Under the pieces are notes generated by a model, which was not told the origin of the DNA, did not search any database, and was given only the letters and a program-made list of their open reading frames with translations. A stretch of DNA of 64,000 bases from Nostoc piscinale CENA21 (GTDB taxonomy: Bacteria; Cyanobacteriota; Cyanobacteriia; Cyanobacteriales; Nostocaceae), in the NCBI RefSeq assembly GCF_001298445.1, contig NZ_CP012036.1:4700158-4764157 (forward strand). The letters run 5' to 3'. Made by a program: the position numbers and the translations under genes. Positions 55,285 to 64,000 of the stretch are shown one piece after another. The stretch's first letter is position 1; every line of letters starts with the position of its first letter.

Positions 55285-55395
55285 ATAATACAGAATACAG
55301 AAGCCAGAATCCAGAATCAATAAATGAAAGATTCTGTTCTGTTACTTGCAAATAATTTATACTGTATTCTGACTCCTGACTTCTGAATTCTTGAC
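55285..55395. repeat. Inverted CAGAATCCAGAATC / GACTTCTGAATTC repeats
   Basis: ATACAGAATACAGAAGCCAG at 55288 on faces CTGTATTCTGACTCCTGACT at 55373 on. A hairpin-forming short repeat between the two metallophosphoesterase genes. Confidence 0.6.
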
Positions 55396-55403
55396 ACCAT
55401 AAC

Positions 55404-56255
55404 TTATTCTCTTTGTAAGGTAATAACTGTTACTTCTGGCGGACAAAATAGCCTTCCGGGAGAATAAGTTCCTAAACCACGGTTGACATATAGCAGATTC
55501 CTTCCTACACGATGTAAACCCTGCGCCCATTCCCAATGACGGAGGACAAAGTTATCTCGGCGTAATAAGGGAAAGCAACGCCGGATTTTGGAGGGTATGA
55601 GTTGCAGTATGTTTTTACGATAAGCAACCACCGCCCCTAGTCCCGGAATGACTATTTGACCACCATGAGTATGACCAGATAATTGCAAATCTACCCGCCA
55701 AGCTTGTAATATTTCCGCCGTGTCGGGGTTATGGGATAGCACAATGCGGGGTATATTTGGGTTTAACTGCTCCATTACAGGTGCAGGGTTGAACTCTGGT
55801 GAATACCTATCCGCGAGTCCGACTAATGCTAATTCATTCCCAAAGGGATAAACGACTTCATTCCATAAAACATGCACGCCAATTTTAGTTAAAGCCTTGG
55901 TAATTTCTGTTTTTGAGTAGCGGTAATAGATATCATGATTACCCAGGACAGCATAAATACCTGCTTGAGTTTGCAATTGTTTGAGTTTTAAAACTAAGTC
56001 ATGAATTGGCTGGGGACTTGTGGTAACATAATCACCTGTTAAGATGACTAAATCTGGTTTGATTTGGTTGCTAAGAGCGATCGCTTCCTCCAACATCTCA
56101 TCCGATAAACCCGCACCATCATAATGAAAATCTGACATCTGCACCAACTTCTTACCTTGTAACGATGCAGGTAAACCCGCAATCTTCACCGTTAATTTTT
56201 CTACACTCAACGGCCCAGATAATAACCAGTGCATAATAGATTTAATAAATTTCAA
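55404..56255 (-). CDS. Calcineurin-like metallophosphoesterase, intact paralogue
   Basis: 283 residues, about 60 percent identical by eye to the preceding paralogue. Metal-site motifs: LVQMSDFHYDGAGLSDEM, LVILTGDYVTTS, AVLGNHDIYYRYS, RIVLSHNPDTAEILQAW and LQLSGHTHGGQIVIPGLG; the end is NRGLGTYSPGRLFCPPEVTV. This branch (YkuE/YaeI-like) comprises membrane-associated phosphodiesterases. The N-terminus (MKFIKSIMHWLLSGPLSVEK) is an anchor-like amphipathic segment. Tandem duplication is evident. Confidence 0.87.
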   Translation of the reverse strand: MKFIKSIMHWLLSGPLSVEKLTVKIAGLPASLQGKKLVQMSDFHYDGAGLSDEMLEEAIALSNQIKPDLVILTGDYVTTSPQPIHDLVLKLKQLQTQAGIYAVLGNHDIYYRYSKTEITKALTKIGVHVLWNEVVYPFGNELALVGLADRYSPEFNPAPVMEQLNPNIPRIVLSHNPDTAEILQAWRVDLQLSGHTHGGQIVIPGLGAVVAYRKNILQLIPSKIRRCFPLLRRDNFVLRHWEWAQGLHRVGRNLLYVNRGLGTYSPGRLFCPPEVTVITLQRE

Positions 56256-56514
56256 TAATAGCGTTTAAAGTTTAACCAACAATCTGCCATTTGAAAGTTG
56301 CAAGTCAAACACTTTTGAGAAACTTGATAAATGTTTATTAAAATCTGAATTTTCTCTGCTGTAGTTAGTATAAAAATAAAATGGCAATAAACCCCTCAGT
56401 TCCAGTCTGAGGAGTGTATATACAACCTCTTATAGAATTAGTGTTACACCCATTTCCAACAGACAACCTTTGTGGGTAAGTATTGGAGTTATTCAAAAGT
56501 TGGTGGAAGTATGC
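56256..56514. other. Gap downstream of the protease gene
   Basis: Contains AAACCCCTCAGTTCCAGTCT near 56391, matching the repeat near 50351. Otherwise AT-rich, with no gene. Confidence 0.4.
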
Positions 56515-59500
56515 TTAGTTAGATTCCTCATCTTTTGGCTGATCATCTCCCGTATTATTCCCATCTCCATTTCCTTTATTTGCGTTCCAAGCACTTGCGC
56601 TTGCGCCGAAACGGCCAGTTGCTAACCATTCTGCTTTGAGGAGTGACCACCAATCAGCTGTAAGTCCTCTAGTGATGTAATCATAAGGCATCCAACCGTA
56701 ACCACCTTGACCCCAACGATTTCCCCAAGAGTTACGAATTAGCAAAGCTCCTTCAAATCGCTCACCATCCTCATTTTCGATAATCTTGCGGTCATGATAG
56801 CCAACTGCAACTACAGTATGACCACCAATGACTTTATCTCGTTTGCTGGGCAAAGGGATATGTCCTCTACTGAAATTCACCTCATCGTAGACAGAATTAT
56901 AAAGGGTGAATCCAAATATACAAGGAATTTCAGAAACTAGCAGCAATTTGACTTGCGAGAGGAGTGCATATTTAGAGATTTGACCATAGTCTAGGCGGAA
57001 ATATTTGATTGTTTTGTAGTTTTCAGCAAAGGAATAACAAAAAGATGTTGGTTCTTCATTAAACTTATCTTCATTGTAAGGCCAGTACTCTTCTGGGCAA
57101 ACTCCAAATGCAACCATCGCCTTCATTGTATCTCTTACAGAAGCTCCTGAATCGCCTTCTCGTTGCATCAAGTTACGGGTAACTTGGTAGAGAAACAAAG
57201 GAGAAGCATCTGTATAGTTACCACTACTCTTTTTTTGTGCATACTCTATTAAGGCAATTCCCGCATGGGCTGTACAAGAATTTAAGGAACCTTGATCCTC
57301 CACAGGAGAACACCAATAGCTTAAATCTACAAATTCTGGTAAGAATAAAAATACGCTTTGCTCATTACTTGGTTTATTTTTTGTTTCATTTGTTTTTGCT
57401 TTTTTTGGCTGGTCTATCTCTGTTTTAATTTTCTGAAGGAGACTGCTACCAATCGGAAACAACAAACTATTATTTAATTTTCCTGAAAGCTCTTCACTGG
57501 TATTAACAGGATTGTTTTGTGGAATATTTTCCTCTTCGAGTGACGAAGTACTAATTTTAAATAAAGGTTTTTTCAGGGGTTTATTTTTTAGGGGATTACT
57601 AGGAGTTGTAGTATTATTCGTCAGTAAATTTTGGGTTTCTGGAGAGTCTTGAATCGTGCTATCTCTCTTGCTACTTTTCAAGATAGATTTAATTTCTATC
57701 AAGATATAAGCAATTTTTTTCATTAAAATTTTCAGACTTCCATCCTTGCCAATATATTTCATTTATCAAGCTATAATCTTGGGCTATTGTGACATTATAT
57801 TTCCGCATCGTTTCTCGAATTATTTCTCTGATATTGTCTTCTGAATTTTTCTTGTTCTTGCTTTTTTCTGAATTTTCTGTGTTCTTGCTTAAGAAAGACT
57901 GAATTTTAACTATTCCATCTTCCACGGCTTTACTTAAATTATTATATTGACCTAATGGCATTAATACTTGCAGTAAAATTTCATCTAACCCATTTAATAA
58001 TGGTAAAGCTTGGTTATCATTATTCTCCTGCAAGAAAAGATTTATCTCTTCTTTATTAGCTGATGAATTATCTACTGTATTTTTTGGCTGTAGCTCATAT
58101 AATTTATTGATCAATAATTTATTCACTATATTCGGAATTGGTGTCGATATAGATATTTCTGTTTTTCGGAATAGAGATTCTGGGATTCTTGGTGGACAAA
58201 CTGTATACAGCAATCCCATTAAATATTTAAGCCTGCTGAGGATTTGTGGTAATTCTTTTTTCAGTATTGGTTTGATCTCTGAATCTTCTTTTGTCAGTAT
58301 TTCTCTGATTTCTATGTCTAAAATAGTAGAATATTTATCCGATAACTCCTTACTAAATCCAAAAGATTCTAAGGTTAAAATATTACTTTTGGTTATCTCA
58401 GTTAATTCTGTCAATTCATAATCTTTAAAAGAGAAATCTGGAATTTCTAAGCTTTCAGTGAATGAGCTTATAAATTTTACCAAGTGACTTTTGTTTGCAA
58501 GAATCCCTGAAATTAAAATCCCAATTTCTTGGATGCTTCTATTAAAATCTTCATATTTTAGTTTTTTTATATCATTTTCAGATGTAATTATATCATTCAA
58601 AAATAAAATTAAGATTTCTATATTCTCCAGCATTCTGTATAAGAATACACATAAAATTCCTTGGTATGTTTGAACCTTTATTACAGGATAATCTGGTATA
58701 TCAAATTCATTTATTTTTTCAAGAAAAAGTACTAGGCAATTGCTAGAAATATTTCCATTTTTTTTAAAACAACAGTCACATTGCTGACAAAATTTTCCTT
58801 TAATTTCGCCTTCATAAAATTCAACATTTTCTTTAATTAATTTCTTAAATGGTTCTATATCACGAGCAAGGTCTGCACCTGATGCCAATAACTTTAAAAG
58901 TTCCATATCATATTTATCTATAAAACCATCATGTTGTTGATCTTGAGAACAATCATGTTTTAGTTGTAGAAATTGAAATATTTTGATAACAGCTTGACGA
59001 GTATTTTCATCAAATCTTGTGTCGTTTATTGTTGGTTTATAGTTGACTTCATATTTGGATTTAGTATTTGTCTGTTCATCATTTTTTGTATCTGTTGTTG
59101 TTGGTTTATTTGATTCTTCAGTAGTTGGTTGAAATAATTTCCATGTGGAAATAATGCGTTGTAAATAATTTTTTATCAGTAAAACTTCTGAGTCGGACAT
59201 TCCCACTTTTAGAACATTATTCAGTTCTACGTTTACAAAATGAAGTTTGCCTGAAAGCTGATCTATTAGTGTATTTATCTTGTTATTATCATCTTCATTC
59301 TTCTTTTGTTGCTGTGCAGTAATCTTTTCTTGTTGCTGTGCAATAATTTTTTAACGCTTCACGCAGAGTGTTAGCTAGGCTCTCAACATCAGCATTAGAG
59401 CCTTGAGTTTGAATTTTTTCCGATAAACTTTGAATTTCATCATTATCTAATGTGAAGTCTCTAACATCGGGGTAATCAGGAATCCAGCCTGTTCCTTTCT

Positions 59501-59531
59501 TTGTCATTTTCTTTCTCCTTATAAAAAACAA
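56515..59531 (-). pseudogene. C1A (papain-like) peptidase with large N-terminal effector-type region; two +1 frameshifts
   Basis: Three open frames join into one protein of about 1004 residues. Part 1 (from 59531) begins KKGTGWIPDYPDVRDFTLDN, the usual start of bacterial C1A peptidases. An A6 run at 59346-59351 (five expected) shifts it into IIAQQQEKITAQQQKKNEDD, which runs on to MSDSEVLLIKNYLQRIISTW. A roughly 480-residue helical region follows, with a Cys cluster KFCQQCDCCFKKNGNISSNC. A second A7 run at 57721-57727 (six expected) links FNEK to IAYILIEIKSILKSSKRDS. The peptidase has catalytic Cys in GSLNSCTAHAG, His in GGHTVVAVGYHD and Asn in LIRNSWGNRWGQGGYGWMP. It lies 8 bp after the nSTAND-WD40 gene, so it is its likely effector. 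Confidence 0.75.
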
Positions 59532-59539
59532 AATTGAGT

Positions 59540-62500
59540 TTAATTACAGAAGTTGTGTGAAACTTCTGGGTGAGTTTTGAGGTAATCATGTATCTGTTGA
59601 CATCCTTGTTTTAACAACCCCTGCAAACTTAAATCAGATACATTCCAAAGCAATACCAATTTGTCTTTTCCAGCAGAGGCTAAAAATTTTCCATTGGGGC
59701 TGAAATTCACAGCGTTGACTTCCGACTGATGTCCCATCAAAGTTGTGATTAAAGTTCCATCTGCCCGCCAAAGTTTGATAGTTTTGTCACTACTAGCAGA
59801 AGCGATCATCGCTTTTCCATCTGGACTGAAGCTAACATCAAGAACCGCCGCCGTGTGTCCATGTAGGGTTTTGATCAGTTCTCCCTCTAAACTCCACAGT
59901 TTGATTGTCCCGTCCGCACTAGCAGAGGCGATGGTTTTTCCATCTGGGCTAAATTTGACATTCCAAACTCGGTCTGTGTGTCCCTTTAAAGTTCTCAGTT
60001 CTTTACCATCAATTCCCCACAGTTTCACTGTCTGATCATCACTGCTAGTAGCGATTTTCTGCCCATCTGGGCTAAAGCTGACACCTAAAACTCTGCCCTT
60101 GTGGCCTGTGAAAGTTTTTAGTTGTTGACCTTCTCGGCTCCAAAGTTTAGCTGTTTTATCATAGCTAGCAGAGGCGATTTTCTGCCCATCTGGGCTGAAG
60201 CTGACATTATTAACGCTATCTTTATGACCTCGTAATATTCTTAATTCTTTCCCTTTGGCATCCCAGATTCGGATAGTATTGTCATCACCAGCAGAGGCTA
60301 TGGTTTGGCCATCTGGGCTGAAACTGACACCATACACACTGCGTTGATTTGTTTTGCGGGTAAAGAGTAAATTACCCTTTGGACTCCAGAAGTAAAGCAA
60401 ATCACCAATACCAGCACTTACTACTTGCTTCCCATCAGGGCGGAAATTGACAATAGTCGCCGCATTTTGATGTCCATTCAGAACAGTCAGCCACTGGCGA
60501 TGGACTTGCCAGAGCTTGGTAATGTTATCGCTACCAGTTGTTGCGAGAGTTTGTCCATCAGGGCTAAAGGTCAAGCTATGAATTCTGCCATCATGAGCTG
60601 CCCAGGTATCTAATAGTTTGCCATCTTGCGTCCACAGCCTGACATTTCCATCAACACTACCAGAGGCGATCTGTCCATCTTTACTGAAGCTGACACTATA
60701 TAGTTGTTCTGGATGGGGAAAGGTTTTGAGCAGTTTCCCATCTGAACTCCAAAGTTTAACCGTTTTGTCTAGGCTGGCAGTTGCTAACATTTTCCCATCT
60801 GGGCTGAAAGCTGCACTCATCACAGTGTCAGTATGTTTAGTCAGGGTTTGCGGTGGTTTGCCGTCTTGTTGCCACAATTTAATAGTCTTGTCACCGCTAG
60901 TAGTAACAATCTGATAAGTTTTAGGATTAAAAATTACCTGCATCACCCATGAGCGATGTCCCTTGAAGGTATTAATCTCTGTACCGTCAATACGCCATAG
61001 TTTGGCTGTTTTATCCTTGCTTCCAGTCGCAATTGTTTTGCCATCCGGGCTGAAGTTTACACTCAAAACCAAGCTTTTATGAGCATTAATCGTATTGAGT
61101 AGATTACCATTGCGATCCCAAAGTTCGACTGTGCCATCACGCTTGGCTGAAGCCAGCATATCTCCCTTGGGGCTAAAACTGACACTCCTGACGGGTTGGG
61201 TATGCCCTTCTAGAGTTTTGATCAGTTTACCGTCTGCTTGCCAGAGCTTGATTGTGTTATCGTAGCTGGCGGTGGCAATTATTTGGCCATCTGGGCTATA
61301 ACTCACACTTTGAACATTACTTTGATGTCCTTGCAGACGGTTGCGTTCTCTTGTCCAGTAGATTGCTTCCCCTAACTGGGCTTTGATTTCTGTTTGCAAT
61401 TGTGGATTAGTGTTGCTTAAAATCAGCGATTGATAGCGTTTGGCAGCATCTAAACCGCTTAATAGAGCATCAAACTTAGCTTTATTAGCAGTCAAACGGG
61501 CTTCGGCAGTTTGATTGATAGCAGAAATTTGTCCTGTTTCGGCTCTATAGTACTGAATCCCGGCAAAAATTGCGAATAATGACACTACCGTAGAAAAAGC
61601 TGAGAGTGCAATCATGCTGCGGCGACGTTGACGATCGCGTCTTTTGACACTAGCATCAATAAACTCGGCAGTTTTCTTACTAAATTTACCCAATGCTGGG
61701 TTCAAAGCTGGGTTTTGTCGCAGTTCTACAACCTTTGCTAACTTTGATCCACTCCACAGTTCATCGTCATTTTTCAAAGTCTGCCAGCGTGCAACATCAT
61801 CATTAAGTCGGTTAAAAAGTGCGATCGCCTGACGATTTTCTTCAATCCAGGTGTTGAGTGTTGTCCAGGATGTTAACAAGATTTCATGGGCAATTTCTAC
61901 TGTAGATACTGGCGCTGGTGGTAGGCGATCGTGTAACGTCTCTTGAGGTGCATTGCTTACCAATAGATTTTCATCGATCAACTTTCTCAATACACTTTGC
62001 TCTAGTTCCTCGCTAAACTCAAAACGATTAGCCCGTCTGCGAACTGGCTTCCAATCGCTACTTGATTCCGAATCTCCACCAATATCTACCAATTTGAGGA
62101 AAATTTTCTGAGTTGCTAATTGTTCTGGTTGAGAAAACGCACCATAGATTTTATCTATATGTTCTTGCAGCGCCCCTCTCACACCGCCTAACATCCGGTA
62201 AGTATTCAAATTTAAAGTCCGGTCATTAATACTGCCGGTTTTAACTTCCGTCTCCCACAAGAGATTGAGTGTGTACTGTAATAAAGGTAGATATCCAGCT
62301 TGTCCTTGAACATCTTTAATGATTTCCTCTACCAAGCCCGTTTCCAACACTACCCCATGATGAGCCGCAGGTTGTTCAATTGCCAAACGCAACTCATCTT
62401 GTTGCATCTCTGCAATTATAGGACGATGGTTATCTGTAGCTTTGACTAAGGCAGGATAAGGGCTGAATCTGTCTAGAAAATCAGCCCGCATAGTTGCCAT

Positions 62501-63140
62501 AATTTTGACGTTAGAAACGTTAATTTTACTTAACTGCAATAAGCTAGAGATAAACTTATTCCGCTTTTCTGGCTGAGTTGTCGTAAATAATTCTTCAAAC
62601 TGGTCAATTAAAATAAACCAGTAATCATCAGGCTGCTTGAGCCTATTGACTACTTCCGTTAAGGTGTCAGTTTGAGCCTCTCGCGCAATTTGGGCTACTG
62701 ATTGTTTATATTTACTCAGCAAACTTGCATAGAAAGCTTCAAAAGGATCAATATCTGGCGTAAAAGTCAGATTGACCAATTTTGTTCCCCATTTTTGTGA
62801 TAGCCAGGGAATTAAACCAGCACGCACTACTGATGATTTGCCACTCCCAGACGCGCCTAAAAGCAAAATTAAATTGGTTTGTTCTAGTTTATTGACTATA
62901 CCTGTGAGAAACTGGTCACGACCAAAAAAAAATGTCTTTATCTTCAGGCTCAAATTTCTTTAAGCCTTTGTAGGGTGAAGTCGCTCTAAATTCACGGGTT
63001 TTAATTTCAGCAACAGAAACTTGCAAAATCTGAGTTTGATTAAAAGTGACAACATTACTGTCACCGATTGAAATATTACTAATATTTTGCTTCGTTTCAT
63101 ACTGATTATTAGTAGGTTCACGGTTCATAGACCTACCCAC
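59540..63140 (-). pseudogene. nSTAND NTPase with 14 WD40 repeats; one frameshift near 62934
   Basis: The start is ATG 63140 or 63128 (MNREPTNNQYETKQNISNIS). The N-terminus has a beta-repeat IGDSNVVTFNQTQI, then SPYKGLKKFEPEDKDIFF. An A9 run (plus strand) at 62924-62932, eight expected, shifts the frame into GRDQFLTGIVNKLEQTNLIL with Walker A LLGASGSGKSSVVRAGL and Walker B FILIDQFEELFT. Then come a winged-helix/helical part, one membrane helix (IALSAFSTVVSLFAIFAGIQ) and 14 WD40 units (SFSPDGQKIASASYDKTAKL type), i.e. two seven-blade propellers, ending HPEVSHNFCN. Corrected length is about 1199 residues. STAND proteins are NTP-driven switches; the propellers would sense the trigger. It overlaps the upstream adaptor gene by 16 bp. 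Confidence 0.82.
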
Positions 63141-63643
63141 ACCTTAGCAACTAAAGGAGCTAGTTTCATCACAGGATCAGCTAGTTCAGCAACCCCTACT
63201 AAACCTTTTTTCAAGGCTTCCATACCTTGTTCTACTAAGTTTTTATCTGGCTTTGGTTTCTTCAATTCTCCTTCAATTGTTTGTAGTGGCACTTCTAAAG
63301 TTTTCTTTTCAATCGAGTTTAAAGCATTATTTGTATTAATATCCTGTTTTAATTTTTCTAGTAATTTCAGTGCTTCTTGTACCTCAGCATTATGAATTTT
63401 CAACTCATTCTGACTTTGATTGATATTACTTCCCCGGTCTGCTTGTAGTTGATTAAAGGCAATACCAGAGTTACCATTCCCAATATTAATCCCCTCAAGA
63501 TTCTGAGAATGAGACTCTGCTGGTTTAGCAGCAGTCAACATATTTCCTAACACGCTAGGTAGAGACTGTTGCAATTCCAATTTTTCTTCAACTGTCAGAT
63601 TTTTGATAATTTCTAAAACTTCATTAACGCTATATTTTGGCAT
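63125..63643 (-). CDS. Small adaptor/regulator of the nSTAND-protease operon
   Basis: About 172 residues from ATG 63643 (MPKYSVNEVLEIIKNLTVEE); ATG 63691 is an alternative. N-terminal helical KNLTVEEKLELQQSLPSVLG, then a short beta-repeat INIGNGNSGIAFNQLQADRG, similar in style to the N-terminus of the next protein (ISIGDSNVVTFNQTQI), then a coiled segment ending VAELADPVMKLAPLVAKVWV. The shared motif suggests that the two proteins interact through it. First gene of the operon; its stop lies inside the next gene. Function unknown; I place it with effector-associated adaptor domains of STAND systems by context only. Confidence 0.6.
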   Translation of the reverse strand: MPKYSVNEVLEIIKNLTVEEKLELQQSLPSVLGNMLTAAKPAESHSQNLEGINIGNGNSGIAFNQLQADRGSNINQSQNELKIHNAEVQEALKLLEKLKQDINTNNALNSIEKKTLEVPLQTIEGELKKPKPDKNLVEQGMEALKKGLVGVAELADPVMKLAPLVAKVWVGL

Positions 63644-63691
63644 AAGGTGTGCATCCCATCTCTGTTGCAATGTCACTAAATTCACATACAA

Positions 63692-64000
63692 ATTGTATAA
63701 TTTCGGATTCTTTTCACCAAAATCTTGTTGTACAGTGAAAAATTAAATTTAGTGGAAATATATTAGTGTCATCCACATTCGCCTTACCCGCATTTGCAAC
63801 AATTTGTGTTCTTCAAGCCTAGAATTTTCTTGTGCTGCTTCTCGACTGAAGGCTAGAAAGTTCAGGCTTTACACCTATTGATGAAAGTAATTTGGTATGG
63901 CGACAAATAACAAGTCACTGCACATCAGATTAGGCATGAATTTAAATCGCTAATTCATACCTCTTAAGTTATTTAGTTACCTGCAAAAATAGTATTTAAA
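63692..64000. other. Upstream region of the operon, to window edge
   Basis: AT-rich; should hold the operon promoter. No gene, hairpin or known site recognised. Confidence 0.4.

Overview
The window reads as chromosomal DNA of a filamentous, probably heterocystous, cyanobacterium of the Nostocales (Nostoc/Anabaena/Calothrix-like). Evidence: the HIP1 octamer GCGATCGC recurs in most genes; short tandem repeats (GGGAGTTGGGAGT, GGGTGTAAGGG, GAATTCAGAATTCAG) fill many gaps; there are three copies of what looks like the cyanobacterial sRNA Yfr2; and many families are typical of cyanobacteria (acyl-ACP synthetase, DUF3611, DUF3891, Uma2, multi-PAS hybrid kinases, nSTAND-WD40 and TPR proteins). No rRNA, tRNA, CRISPR array or insertion sequence with a transposase was recognised.

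Layout. 1-21.4 kb is mostly housekeeping: an LpxB-like glycosyltransferase (cut by the left edge), MATE exporter, secreted zinc metalloprotease, EamA transporter, VOC protein, purH, a heme-type N-demethylase-like gene, a six-PAS hybrid histidine kinase, two tandem Yfr2-like sRNAs (a third lies after purH), DUF3891, a slipin, DUF3611, a double-domain histidine phosphatase and a catalytically degenerate dihydroorotase homologue. 21.7-33 kb is a peptide natural-product locus: seven small Cys-free precursor genes with a shared leader and a Gly-Gly-type junction, then an APH-fold kinase and a HopA1-like lyase. Convergent to these is an export operon of C39-peptidase ABC transporter, HlyD adaptor and parvulin isomerase. 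The kinase/HopA1 pair is the dehydratase pair of class V lanthipeptides and thioamitides, but these precursors have no Cys, so no thioether ring can form.

32.7-39.6 kb is accessory and decayed: a TPR pseudogene abutting the transporter head to head, a 21-bp minisatellite, two Uma2 genes, recQ, two paralogous small membrane peptides and a VapC toxin-antitoxin pair. 39.9-56 kb holds acyl-ACP synthetase, a YlqD-family protein, a paired P-loop ATPase and 13-TPR protein, an orphan antitoxin, the pyruvate dehydrogenase E2, a patatin, an MFS transporter, cobL and two tandem metallophosphoesterases. 56.5-63.7 kb is a three-gene minus-strand operon: a small adaptor, an nSTAND NTPase with 14 WD40 repeats, and a papain-like (C1A) protease. 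This looks like an NTP-switched conflict or cell-death module.

About a dozen conserved genes are interrupted only by single-base length changes, nearly all in A or T runs and mostly +1. So many intact conserved genes broken the same way in 64 kb looks more like uncorrected homopolymer sequencing error than biology. I therefore annotate the whole gene and say where the frame shifts. The TPR pseudogene at 32.8-33.8 kb is different: it has nonsense substitutions and non-homopolymer indels and is truly decayed.
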